NCBI GenBank assembly: GCA_020912385.1
Contig: CP087223.1
Coordinates: 558,001-622,000 of the forward strand
Source of the DNA: Neofusicoccum parvum
Taxonomy: Eukaryota; Ascomycota; Dothideomycetes; Botryosphaeriales; Botryosphaeriaceae
Length of the DNA stretch: 64,000 nt
Reading direction: 5' to 3'
Of this stretch, positions 19,601 through 28,973 are shown in pieces. How positions within the stretch are numbered: position 1 is the stretch's first letter; every line of letters starts with the position of its first letter. The notes under the pieces are model-generated. The model did no database searches and was not told the DNA's origin. It saw nothing but the letters and a program-made list of their open reading frames with translations. A program made the position numbers and the translations under genes.

Positions 19601-21434
19601 CAAGGCCGCGACACATGCACCTTATGGCCTCCTACAGCCGCTGGAAGCACCAAAGCGACCATGGCAGTCCATCACACTGGACTTCGTCACCAAGTTACCC
19701 AGGTCGAAAGATCCCCTTACAGGAGTCTCGTACGACTCGATTCTCGTCTTCGTCGACCGACTCACGAAGTATGCGTACTTCCTGCCCTACCTCGAGGCAT
19801 CCAACGCAGAACAGCTCGCCTACACGTTCCTCCGAACCATCTTCGCGGACCACGGAATGCCGGAAGAAATGGTGTCGGACAGAGACAAGCTCATGGCCTC
19901 CGAATTCTGGCAAACAGTTATGCGCCAACTAGGAACGAAGAGTAAGCTTGCTACCACAGCACACGCGCAAACAGATGGTCAAACGGAACGAATGAACCGG
20001 ACTCTTGAACAATACCTCCGCTGTTATATCAACTACCCACAGGAAAACTGGGCAGAACTATTACCCATGGCCCAATTCGCTTACAACAGCTCCAAACAGG
20101 AATCCACGAACGAGTCACCGTTCTTCGCCAACTACGGGTTCGAACCGGAAGCCTACAGGGAAACGATCCCAAGTAGAAAGCTAGCGCAAAGTGGTATCCT
20201 TAAAGCCGAGCAGCTGAAGGAACTCCACAAGGCTATCAGCCTTGACCTCGAATACGTCCGAATCATGATGTCCAAATACTACAACAGACGGCACCAGGCG
20301 GCACCGAACCTGAAGAGGGGGGATAAGGTCTATCTCCTCAGGAAAAACATCAAGACCAAACGACCAAACGATAAATTGGATTTCAAAAAAATTGGCCCAT
20401 TCAAGATTGAAGAGAAACTCGGAGAAGTCACCTATCGACTCAAACTATCAAACACGAGGATGAACTCCACTTTCCACGTCTCACTGCTCGAGCCAGCACC
20501 CGAGAACGCCAACATCCCAGAAACTCAAGAAGAAATTGTACCAGAGAACCCGGACGCCGAGGAAAAACAGTACCCGGTAGAGAAAATCCTAGACTGCAAA
20601 CGGTTCGGTCATCAGCTTAAGTACCTGGTCAAATGGGAAGGATACGGGAATGAGGATAACCAGTGGATACCCAAGGACGACATACATCCAGAACTGGTCA
20701 CAGAGTTCCATCGCCAGAACCCTGACCTCCCACGGAAACGAGGTCGCCCTCGAAAACAAACAACGGCAAACCCTCAAGAAGCACAGGATCGAGAACCAAG
20801 CGAGCGGAATCCACCAACTCAGAGGAATGAGGAGACCTTGCACCCGTCACGGGCTCACCGGCAGACCCGGCAGACTCAGCCGACTGCGGCACAGCAGGAC
20901 CCACCGCCTCGTGACGTGGCCGTTTTGACGCGGACGGACCCTCAGAACTCTCAGGGTCAGGAGCGTACCCCTCATCCTCGGCCAACGCCGCCAGCAGCTC
21001 CTCCGCCTCTCGACGATCATGCTCATCCAACGCGGCCAAGCTACCAGACTCAGCGAGAAGAGCCTTGTAGCCACGCTCCTCTAATAAACGCTGATTCTTG
21101 CGTATCCGCTCCAGGCGAGCCGCGGCGGTTCCCAGCTCTTTCTGTTGCAACCGCAATGCCTCTTGCAGACGATCCATCTCCGCTAACGACGCCCGAAATC
21201 TCTCTTGAGCCTCTACCTCCTTCGCCTTCAACTTCTCCTGTTCCCGTCGCAAGCTTTGGGCTAAAACCAGTCAATAAAGGAACCTTGGAAAGAAGCCGCC
21301 ACATACCTCCGGCTAAAGACAAACCCTTAGCGTCACACATCGTGGACCCCTTCAAAATACAAGAACCACAGCGCTCCCGACCAGGAACTACCTTGCAGAC
21401 ACTTCCGTTCAAGTCGCAATCGAAACAAGGATGA
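16590..21434 (+). CDS. pol: Gypsy B Pol
   Basis: About 1614 residues after the frameshift. Protease (LIDTGSCGNF, about 16747); a serine-rich linker with a degenerate repeat (SxISQxQD...EASSVKC); RT with YLDDILIF (about 18388); RNase H (EVETDASGFALG); integrase zinc region (about 19487-19600); DDE core (TLDFVTKL, SDRDKLMASEFW, TDGQTERMNR); chromodomain (about 20572-20710, YPVEKILDCKRF then YLVKWEGYG). About 240 proline-, glutamine- and threonine-rich residues follow the chromodomain and overlap the antisense gene. That tail may be open only because the antisense frame is constrained; whether it functions in Pol is unknown. Confidence 0.92.
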   Translation, partial: LDGPAAKGQQQGPQSRSLNMVSRTSNTEALTGPNLWKQFKTQGTLNGVSIRILIDTGSCGNFIHNELVQKMNIPYHKKQEPYPLSGFDGSQAAYGEGWVNIETEEATLQIGNHQERISLDVQRVPGHDIILGMPWIRTQKPIFDFGRGDSIIFQEDLENLLRKQGLEKENGLLDTLRKLLATSTREVASVRPECGNCVGNSDSGISQDQDCDASSEASSVKCSPSAGISPTERNDTPTSTVNQDGIRPGDGNINGHLEDGISQNQDSNEASSVKCNTSSGVRPTRTDTSQELEVQHTTRRTTRKRRKAKSKASRKQLAALEPQTDVQIISGEAFKRMRRQGHQVCLLYIKPSPAAQQRALAKAQRERLKNEDTPAPLGGDDPARVVKGQHGSLEIWNNPYGYPPIPEMETVPSEYWDLQAVCQERGKGDLPKHQPWDHEIPLKPGTKPAYKPIYSLSEKEMTALRDYIEKNLERGYIRPSTSSAGYPILFVPKKNGKLRLCVDYRQLNDITIKNRYPLPRIDELQDKLRKAKYFTKLDLREGYHLVRIKEGEEWKTAFRTRLGLYEYTVMPFGLTNAPATFQNLVNDTLREYLDIFCMAYLDDILIFSETLEEHKKHVRKVLEALQAKNLSIAPEKCEWHVQRTEFLGFIITPGHVGMDDSKLDSIREWPVPKTIKEVQSFLGFANFYRKFIWNYSGVTEPLTRLTRKEHGFKWEDDQQRAFDSLKRMFCEAPVLGIYDPDKPTEVETDASGFALGACLSQPDEEGRWHPVAFYSRKFTPAELNYDIHDKELLAIVAAFKQWRHYLEGASHQVVVRCDHQNLTRFTTTKELNRRQVRWSEEMASYDFKITYRKGSDNAAADALSRRVDYMEGKTKPHPAIFAEDSDGSLLLARQTLPMLRIEPNPWHQKIREAYAQDSFAQELLALEDDPRIARDREGTLLFKGLIYVPTRLREALVKDIHEAPAHGHQGIDRTTERITRNYYFPGLRKTVQRVVSQCDLCIRSKAATHAPYGLLQPLEAPKRPWQSITLDFVTKLPRSKDPLTGVSYDSILVFVDRLTKYAYFLPYLEASNAEQLAYTFLRTIFADHGMPEEMVSDRDKLMASEFWQTVMRQLGTKSKLATTAHAQTDGQTERMNRTLEQYLRCYINYPQENWAELLPMAQFAYNSSKQESTNESPFFANYGFEPEAYRETIPSRKLAQSGILKAEQLKELHKAISLDLEYVRIMMSKYYNRRHQAAPNLKRGDKVYLLRKNIKTKRPNDKLDFKKIGPFKIEEKLGEVTYRLKLSNTRMNSTFHVSLLEPAPENANIPETQEEIVPENPDAEEKQYPVEKILDCKRFGHQLKYLVKWEGYGNEDNQWIPKDDIHPELVTEFHRQNPDLPRKRGRPRKQTTANPQEAQDREPSERNPPTQRNEETLHPSRAHRQTRQTQPTAAQQDPPPRDVAVLTRTDPQNSQGQERTPHPRPTPPAAPPPLDDHAHPTRPSYQTQREEPCSHAPLINADSCVSAPGEPRRFPALSVATAMPLADDPSPLTTPEISLEPLPPSPSTSPVPVASFGLKPVNKGTLERSRHIPPAKDKPLASHIVDPFKIQEPQRSRPGTTLQTLPFKSQSKQG

Positions 21435-21514
21435 ACAGCGGGTAGAGGAACTGACTCTACCAAGGCCGCTAAACGATGGCGCTCCTTAGTCGTATCCCGC
21501 TTACGCTTCGACAT
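20698..21514 (-). CDS. Antisense spliced gene in Gypsy B: six-cysteine plus coiled-coil protein
   Basis: Two minus-strand exons, 21514-21307 and 21260-20698, are joined by a 46-nt intron with a consensus donor GTATGT, a branch-like TTGAC and acceptor TTTTAG; the join is phase 1 and yields 256 codons plus stop. Exon 1 has an N-terminal basic SKRKR and C30-x2-C33-x6-C40-x8-C49-x2-C52-x7-C60, matching the fungal Zn2Cys6 (Gal4-type) spacing. Exon 2 starts with a strongly helical heptad-like segment (about residues 72-135), then an acidic, serine-rich tail. This layout suggests a nuclear DNA-binding, dimerising regulator, but I do not recognise the protein. It lies wholly opposite pol and stops inside the chromodomain code. 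The alternative is a chance open frame; the precise splice makes that less likely. Confidence 0.68.
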
Positions 21515-21598
21515 GATGAACTTACGGGGAAGGAATGTATCCAGGTAGCAAGACTTAAGAAATAAGCTGCACGGAAGAATCTTCGGGCCGAAGATCCT

Positions 21599-21613
21599 AA
21601 AAGGGGGGGATAG
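21599..21613 (+). other. Gypsy B polypurine tract
   Basis: aaaaggggggga followed by tag abuts the 3' LTR, the expected plus-strand primer. Confidence 0.7.
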
Positions 21614-22071
21614 TGTTACGGCACAGCCTCCATGAGGTGAGGAAGTTGGGGGATTGCCCCGCAGTAGGCGAAGAACACAAAGAGATGTGGGTCAAGAGTC
21701 ACGTGACTCCCGCGATCAGCTAGGACCCACCCGCTCAGTAACTGAGCCGGCGGTCTTAACTGAGCCACCCGCTCAGTTGGAGCCAGGCGCTCAGGGCGTG
21801 AGCATCACCAACTCACTGAGCGTATAGATTGATAGAACTTTCCTACAGTATATAAACTACACTCCTTAGTATAGCTTTGACCTTCGTGGTCAACTTCAAT
21901 AATCAATCTACACCATTGATTAGTAACACGGCCTTCGCACGCAGTGCTCAGTCACGTGTATTCGTTCACACTTGTTCTCTCCCCCTACCTTGTACCCACT
22001 CAAGGTAAACCCTACACGGCTTACCACCCTCTTTGGTGTTTGATCCTTGGAGGCAGAGGCCCGCCGTTACA
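21614..22071 (+). repeat. Gypsy B 3' LTR
   Basis: 458 bp, identical by eye to 14083-14540; followed by the second cgtgt. On the minus strand it lies about 100 bp upstream of the antisense gene start and could supply that gene's promoter. Confidence 0.93.
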
Positions 22072-22076
22072 CGTGT

Positions 22077-22358
22077 GGGTGGCAGAGGCAGACCCCAAAG
22101 CACATCCTTCTCTTCTGCCACCACTTCCAGCAGGGAAGGGCACAAATGCTACAAGAGGCGGGAACTACAGACTACCACTCCCTCCTCTCCACAAAGAAGG
22201 GGATTAAGGCAGCGACAGTATGGTTCCTGCGCACGGGGCTTCTAAACCAGTTCAGCCTAGCCAGGGAAATGTTCCAGGAGGACCACCAGGAGGATCACCA
22301 GGAAGACCATCAGGAGGACCACCAGGAGGACTACCAGGAGGACTGGTACGAAGACTGA
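22077..22358 (+). pseudogene. LINE B ORF2, C-terminal part
   Basis: The remainder of ORF2 after Gypsy B, resuming in the interrupted C-terminal zinc motif (the CGWQRQTPKHILLFC region). It ends in a run of QEDH-type repeats coded by a 15-bp tandem repeat (about 22276-22345). It is called broken only because of the nested element. Confidence 0.85.
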
Positions 22359-22572
22359 AAGGGTACACTAGCGATTGAATGAAGGGCTGCCACAGCAGCC
22401 ACTACTGGTAAACAGGAAAAACGGAATAAGGAGAGGAAGACATACCTGAGTAGAGAGGAGGGGTTTTTGCCTGGTGAACATGGTTTTCCCCCTCATGTAA
22501 AATAATTGCAGATAGCCAGCCCCGCATGGACCCGTAAGGGAGCTATATCGGGAAGAAATGAATTTATCTATC
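22359..22572 (+). other. LINE B 3' UTR and tail
   Basis: Non-coding 3' end shared with LINE C (reverse complement from 28974) and LINE D (from 41806). It ends in tttatctatctatct. A short TATC repeat rather than poly(A) is the element tail. Confidence 0.8.
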
Positions 22573-22586
22573 TATCTAGGCTGGAT

Positions 22587-22698
22587 ATATAAGTCCCCCT
22601 CTATCCTCCTCTATTCTCTTTCTTTTCTCTTTCTTTTCTCTAGCTTAGAAACTTTAGTCAATTTCGAGAATCTGACTTGTTCTTCTTAAATCGTGACA
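22587..22698 (+). repeat. Gypsy A2 5' LTR, right part
   Basis: Resumes at atataagtcc, immediately after the 14-bp duplicated target (22573-22586), and ends TCGTGACA. It is followed by the same TTTCTAAGCT self-priming candidate as A1 (about 22701-22710). Confidence 0.88.
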
Positions 22699-22995
22699 CT
22701 TTTCTAAGCTCACCCAACCACTTCGGCTTACTCTTACTCAACCATCAGCTGGCTTGCCCTGATTTCTAAGAAGATGAAGCCACCCTTTCACTTATCCTAC
22801 TCGCTCACCAATCAGATGACCCGCTCTCTAACCACCGAGTAAGTATTACCACTCTATCAAACACCCATCTGACCAGCCAGCTCGCCCTGGTCACTTCTTA
22901 TCACTTCTCATCACTTCTCATCACTTCTCACCAACCCCTCCTTCGTTCAGCTTCCAGCAGGCTTACCCTAGTAAACGAACGTTGGACCTACCACT

Positions 22996-24408
22996 ATGTC
23001 GGCTCCTGGATCGAGCGCTCGCGGCGCCAGACGTACCAAGGAGCCTAAGGGAAAGGAAAAGGAAAAGGAGCAAGACGCTCCTAAGGCAATTAAACAGCCA
23101 CTCCCTATAACCTCAGATGATGTGCTCTTCCAGTACACACCCCACAACCACCTAGGCGGAGGTGAGATTCAGGATTTCACTATAAACCCCTTCCAACACG
23201 AGAAGATCTCCTTGTTTAGCATCTTAAAGAACGAGGAAGAGATGGAAGTCCTCTTCCAGGACATAGGCAAGGTCAAGTATCTTATAGGAGACCTCCTCCA
23301 GTACATTCAGCAAGAGCAAGGAAAGAAGACAGAGGCTGCCGTTGAGTTCAACGAGCTTCTTAGGAACTTTAAGAACCTTGAAGAAGGAAGCGCGCAGATC
23401 CGCTAGGAGAATAAGGAGCTTACTGCAGAGCAAGGCATCCTTAAGGCTGAACTAGAGCGCGCTAGACGGCAGAACAAGGGCCTTAGAGAGCTGAACGTCA
23501 CTTTCAGCTACCGGCCCACCGTAGGACGTCAATCCCCTAGAAACCAGTCTGAGCTGAGCTCCGTTCCTAACAGTTAGCCAACTATGGAAACCCTAGTCCG
23601 CTCCCTAATATCTCAGCATCAGGGAGGACGTTCCACGAAGCTATCTAATCCTCCACAGTTCACTAGCGACCCTGAGAAGGAACCATCCTTCAGGCACTGG
23701 AAGGCTGAGATGCACAACAAGCTAGAGATTAACGCTGACCATTATAAGACGGAGAGGGCCAAGATCTCCTACGTCTTTTCTCGTACCATGGGAATCGCCT
23801 TAGACACCATCAGGCCGAATGTTTATGAAGGACCTACTGCCTTTCAGATAGTAGAGGAAGCCTTTACCCTTCTCACCTCCGTGTTTAACGACCCTCACTT
23901 CCTCCAGAACAAGCGCCAGGAATTCCGCCGCTTCTACTAGAATACGACGCCCTTTAACTCCTTCTACGCGAAGTTTATTGCCCTTACTACGGAATCTGAA
24001 CTTCCAAGGGACCAGTGGTTCGAGGAGATATAGACTCGCCTCTTAGGAGGACTTCGTCATAGACTAGCGCCCGTTAAGGACTCTCTAAACTCCAGCTTCC
24101 AGGACCTTACGGCTCGTGCCCGTACGCTGGACAGGGAACTCCAGAACGATATCAAGGCAGCAGAGAAGAAGAAGGAGCGTGCTAATAAACTCCTAAAGAA
24201 CACTAAGCCAACGGTGGAGCGTACTACCTCTAGGCAGGAACAGAAGAAGTCACTAACGGCTGAAGAGCAGGATTCTCACCGTAAGGAAGGCCGTTGCTTC
24301 CACTGCTATTAGAAGGGACATATAGCTAACGCCTACCCTACCAAGGCGGTTACCATCGCCAATACTAAGCTGGACTCTGGATCAGCTAAAGACTCGGGAA
24401 AAGAGTAA
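22996..24408 (+). pseudogene. gag: Gypsy A2 gag, RIP-inactivated
   Basis: Counterpart of the A1 gag from ATG 22996 to TAA 24406-24408. In-frame stops are scattered, for example in ATCCGC-TAG at about 23403, where A1 has CAG. Most changes are C-to-T or G-to-A. The zinc knuckle is damaged (a stop falls inside it near 24308). The frameshift heptamer GGGAAAA (24396-24402) and its stem survive. Confidence 0.88.
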
Positions 24409-27400
24409 CTCCTGGCAAAGACGCGCCTAGGAGTAAGGAAAAGGTTTTGTTCACTAAAGTACAGATTACTTCCCTTTGGCACCCCAACCCAGAACCTATT
24501 ATTGCACACTGTACACTATCTAGTCAAGGAAAGGAAATACAGGTAGATGTAATAGTGGATACTAGGGCCCTTGTATACGCTACTGTGAGCAAAAACCTCG
24601 CGCACCAGATAATAGAAGAGCTTAGGATTGTACCTATCCCCCTCTCCAAGCCAATCCCTTATACCGTTGCGGACGGACGAAGCGGAAAGCCTATCACCTA
24701 TAAGATCTACCCACACCTCCAAGTCAAGGATCACTGGGAGGCTACGTCTCCCCTCCTCATCATGGACCTGGGAAACTATAACATACTACTAGGAAAGGGC
24801 TGGCTGCAGGCTCATAGTACACTACCAGACGTAAACAGCAACTCAGTCACGTTCAAACTAGGATTCTACACACACCCTGGTAAAACCGAGGCAGTGGAGC
24901 CAAGAAAGCTTAATCCAACGACGCCTCCCAAGGTAGAACCATGGCGACCCCAGAGAATCATTACTAGAAACTCCTTCCAAGCGGACATGAAGGAATCCCT
25001 AAAGGAAATGAGAAAGGAACTAGCTAGGAACGAGGAGGAAGGACCTCCTCCGCCTAGGAAGAAAGTACTAAGGCGGGATATACAGCTTGTGACTGCGGAA
25101 GGATTCCTACGTTCACTGAAGCAAGAGGGCACTAAAGTGTACCACCTCCGCCTCTAGGAGTTACTCGAAGAGGAGGAGCAGGCTAGGATCAACGCCTTTC
25201 AACAGCAGCTGCCTAAGGAGCTAAAGGAACTCACCCCTCAGTTACCTGAATGGCTGTAGGACCTGGCAGAGAACTTCTCCAAGCAGAGATCAGACAAGCT
25301 CCCCCCATCAAGGCCTTATAACCATAAGATTAAGCTCAACCAGGACCCGGAGCTACGCACGCCGCCTCTATACCGCATGTCCACTGACGAGCTCGCGGCT
25401 GCAAAGGACTACATTAAGGAGAACCTAGGAAAGGGGTTTATTAAAGCGAGCAGGGCACCGTTTGGTTCACCCATCCTTATGGCAAGAAAGGCTGATGGGG
25501 GATTCCGTTTCTATGTGGACTACCGGCGCCTCAACGCCGCCATAAAGAAAAACAAATACCCGCTCCTACTGATTAACGAGACGCTAGCCCGGCTTACTGG
25601 GGCGCGTTACTTCTCTAAGATTAACGTCAGACAAGCATTCCACAGGATTCGGATACACGAAGACTCCAAGGACCTTATAACCTTCCAGACGCGCTACAGA
25701 TCATACCGCTACAACGTCCTACCCTTTGGATTGTGCAATGGACCTGCCACCTTCCAGTAGTACATGAACGAGGTTATGATGGCCGGATTGGACGACTTCT
25801 ACTCAGTGTTTATGGACGACATTCTGGTCTACAGTAAGACAAGAAAAGAGCATAGAGAATAGGTACGACTGGTCCTTAAGAAACTCAGAGAAGTAGGCCT
25901 TCAAGCGGATATTAAGAAATGCGAATTTGAGATCACCGAGACTCGCTTCCTTGGCCTTATTGTCGGGCGAGACGGAATCCGGATGGACCCCTAGAAGGTT
26001 GCAGCCATCCTGGAATGGAAAGCCCTAATCTCTCTCCAAGGAGTACGCTTATTCCTAGGCCTCTGTAACTACTACCGCCGGTTTATTAAAAACTACTCGA
26101 GGATTGCAAAACCACTCACTGACCTGACCAAGAACAAGGTGGCGTGGGCCTGGACACCGAAGTGTAAGGCCGCCTTCCAAGCACTAAAGGACGCCGTCCG
26201 CTCAGACCCAGTACTTCGATATTTCAACCCGGCGAAGCCCATCTTCCTCGAAGTAGACTCTTCTAACTACGTTAGTGGGGGAGTTCTCTCATAGAAGGAT
26301 GAGGAGGGAAAGCTTTATCCAGTTACCTACTTCTCCAAGAAGCTCTCTGATACGGAATGTAATTATACTATTTACGATAAGGAACTCTTTACTATCGTCC
26401 GCGCCTTTCAGGAATGGAGCCCCGAGTGTAGGAGTGCCCAGGAGCCCATCTAGGTGTTCACTGATCACGAGACTCTTAAGACATTTATAACTAACAAGCA
26501 GCTCTCCCGTTGCCAGATCCGTTGGGCAGAGGAGCTCGCCGAGTACAACTTCAAGATCATTCCTATTACTGGAAAGAGGAATGAGAGGGCAGATGCTCTC
26601 TCTTGCCGCGAGCAGGATTTACCGGTGGATGACTCCGACTCGCGCCTAACTACGATGAACTGTACCGCTCTTCCACCTAGGAGCTTCACTCTATCTCCCC
26701 TTGAGCCGCTTGAGGACCCGGATCTCCCTATGGAGCTGCGGGCAGCTAACCGGACGGACGACGCCTTGACGGCCATCTGCTAGGATATTAGCAAGTACCC
26801 TGAGTACTCAGTGCGCGACGGCTTGCTCGTCTTCTAGGAGAACCGCCTTGTTATGCCATAGAACGACCGCCTTAGGCTGAGGCTCATTCAGGCTGCTCAT
26901 CGACCCCCAGCAACGGGGTATCCAGGCATCCAGCGCACCTGGGAGCTCTTAAAGGAGAGGTACTACTGGAATGGTATGAAAAAGGCAGTGAAGCGGTACG
27001 TGCAGAACTGCCACTCCTGCAAGAGGGCTAAATATAAAACGGAATCCTATAACGGCCTGCTCAAGCCGCTCCCCATCGGGGACCAGCCCTGGAAGCACCT
27101 ATCCTGTGACTTTGTCACCAAGTTGCCAAACTGCAAAGGATTTACCGCCGTCCTAGTAGTGGTAGACCGGTTCTCAAAAATGCGGCACTTCATCCCCTGC
27201 TACGACACCACCACCGCGAGTCAAATGGCGCAGCTCTTCAGAGACAACATCTGGAAGTATCATAGCCTACCGGACACTATCATCTCAGATCGAGGACCCC
27301 AGTTTATTAGCGAATTCTAGCAAGGCCTCTACAAGCTCCTAAAGATTGACCACCGCCTTTCAACAGCCTACCATCCAGAGACGGACGGGCAAACAGAAAA

Positions 27401-28226
27401 CGCTAACAAAGAAATAGAAATCTACCTCCGTCACTACGTCAGCTATCATTAGGATGACTGGGTAGACTGGCTTGCCTCCGCAGAATACGCTACTAATGGA
27501 AACGTCTCCGCCTCCTCTACCGTAAGCCCCTTCTTTATGGTCTACGGATATGAGCCCCGCCTATCCTTTAACTGGACGCTCACCCCTCCAGCGCCCACCG
27601 CCGCGGCTACCTGGAGCAGGGAAAGAGCCAACGAGATGGCAGATAAGATGTAAAAGGTCTGGGAATTTACGAAATTCCACCTACAGCAGTCCCAGGAGAA
27701 GCAAGTAGAGTTCGCCAACCGTTATAGGAAGGATGTGTCCTACGAGGTGGGAGATAAGGTGTTTATCTCTACTAAGGACATGGATTTAGACCGACCCTCA
27801 AGGAAGCTAGGATGGACGCGGATTGGACCGTATCCTATTATTGAGAAAGTGGGAACCGCTTACCGCCTTTAACTACCCCTAGGCATTAACCGTGGCAACG
27901 TGTTCCATCCAAGCAAGCTTACAAGGGACGACAGTAACCCCCTTCCAGGCCAGATACCGGAGCCGCAGCCCGCGGTGCAGGTAGACAATAAAGACGAATA
28001 CGTAGTAGAGTCCATTCTCGACTCCCGTTATACTGGCAAGGGGAAGAGACTCTAGTACAGGGTTTAGTGGGCAGACTGGCCACCTGACCCTCAATGGTAT
28101 CTAGTAGACAACTTTAACCACGCAACTCAGAAACTCAAGGAATTTCACGACTCCTACCCAGCGAAGCCCGGTCCACCAAGGGAACTCAAACGGTGGATTC
28201 AAGAAAATAATAAAGCTATCAAGTGA
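24402..28226 (+). pseudogene. pol: Gypsy A2 pol, RIP-inactivated
   Basis: Collinear with A1 pol through protease, RT, RNase H, integrase and chromodomain, but interrupted by many TAG/TAA stops replacing CAG, CAA and TGG codons. Open pieces remain at 24447-25157, 25377-25760 and 26976-27320. The protease reads VDTRAL where A1 has VDTGAL. Both strands were hit (CAG-to-TAG and TGG-to-TAG), as expected of RIP. Confidence 0.88.
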
Positions 28227-28264
28227 GGTCATCACCAGAAGCTCTCGCTTAAGAGGGGGGGTAA

Positions 28265-28626
28265 TGTGACGATTCAGACCGTCAACATCTCACTCTCTAG
28301 GTAAGAAAGCAGTGTTAGCGCCAAGCCCTTCTACAGGTCGACGGGATTGAGCAGGTCGACCTGTAGAAGACTAAGCCTAATCAGGCTAAAGCACTTATCT
28401 AAGACAAGATGTCTAAGACATGGGGTTTACTGAGAGCAAACACTTAGCGGGAACGTACGGGAAAGGGAAGCCTAAGACCGGCTATTTAACTTCTAACTAG
28501 TATCTAGGCTGGATATATAAGTCCCCCTCTATCCTCCTCTATTCTCTTTCTTTTCTCTTTCTTTTCTCTAGCTTAGAAACTTTAGTCAATTTCGAGAATC
28601 TGACTTGTTCTTCTTGAGTCGTGACA
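28265..28626 (+). repeat. Gypsy A2 3' LTR
   Basis: 362 bp, starting TGTGACGATT and ending GTCGTGACA. It has 15-bp perfect inverted arms (28328-28342 and 28355-28369) in U3 that are much degraded in A1. Followed by tatag (28627-28631). Confidence 0.9.
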
Positions 28627-28631
28627 TATAG

Positions 28632-28721
28632 GCCCTATCTTAGCTTGCTATTAATATGGATGCCTAGTATCTTAATTAGTGGCTCTGGGTTTCCCTTAAA
28701 GCTAGGAATTACTAATATATA
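28632..28721 (-). repeat. LINE A relic, piece 3
   Basis: Last piece of the RIPped LINE A, matching LINE C near 30240-30330. It stops near 28721 where a minus-strand Gypsy A relic starts. Confidence 0.65.
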
Positions 28722-28973
28722 TAACTTACCTAGTAGTTAAAGAGTAGATTATCTAACTAGTAAATAAGCTTAGTAAGTTAGAATAGCTTTATCTCTTTAG
28801 AAATCAGGGTAAGCCAGCTAATAATTAAGTAAAAATAAGCTAAGATAGTTAAATAAGCTTAGAAAAGTATTACGACTTAAGAAAAATAAATTAGATTCTT
28901 AAAATTAACTAAAGTTTCTAAGCTAAAGAAAAGAAGAAGAAAAAAAAAAATAAAGAAGAAAGAAGAAAGTTTA
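28722..28973 (-). repeat. Gypsy A3 relic, leader and right half of LTR
   Basis: On the minus strand this is the family A leader (matching 22745-22850), the PBS region (agcttagaaaag) and the LTR 3' half, all with RIP-type changes. The other half of the LTR is at 41397-41790, separated by LINE C. Confidence 0.75.

Larger units (their letters stand above)
14083..22071 (+). mobile_element. Gypsy B, intact chromodomain LTR retrotransposon with an antisense gene
   Basis: A complete 7989-bp Ty3/Gypsy element inserted in LINE B ORF2 with target duplication cgtgt (14078-14082 and 22072-22076). The two 458-bp LTRs are identical by eye. gag and pol are open and joined by a predicted -1 frameshift. Beyond the usual genes it carries a spliced antisense reading frame over the end of pol (20698-21514). 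It is the youngest layer of a nest of three (A2, LINE B, Gypsy B). Confidence 0.93.
9482..22572 (+). mobile_element. LINE B, full-length Tad1-like retrotransposon (interrupted)
   Basis: A non-LTR element of about 5.1 kb once the nested Gypsy B and its target duplication are removed. It has a 30-nt 5' leader, ORF1, ORF2 (endonuclease plus RT), a 3' UTR and a TATC-repeat tail. A 14-bp target duplication, tatctaggctggat (9468-9481 and 22573-22586), flanks it. There is no RIP damage, although it lies inside RIPped A2, so it arrived after A2 was mutated. Copies A, C and D in this window belong to the same family. Confidence 0.92.
9232..28626 (+). mobile_element. Gypsy A2, RIP-damaged copy holding nested insertions
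   Basis: Second copy of Gypsy family A in the same orientation as A1, flanked by tatag. Its 5' LTR is split into 9232-9481 and 22587-22698 by LINE B. Internal DNA is 22699-28264 and the 3' LTR is 28265-28626. In the aligned 5' and 3' LTR parts I counted ten differences, all transitions. gag and pol contain many stops of the CAG-to-TAG and TGG-to-TAG kind. Its 362-bp LTR differs from that of A1 by a short indel near the TATA box, so it is a separate subfamily. Confidence 0.9.
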
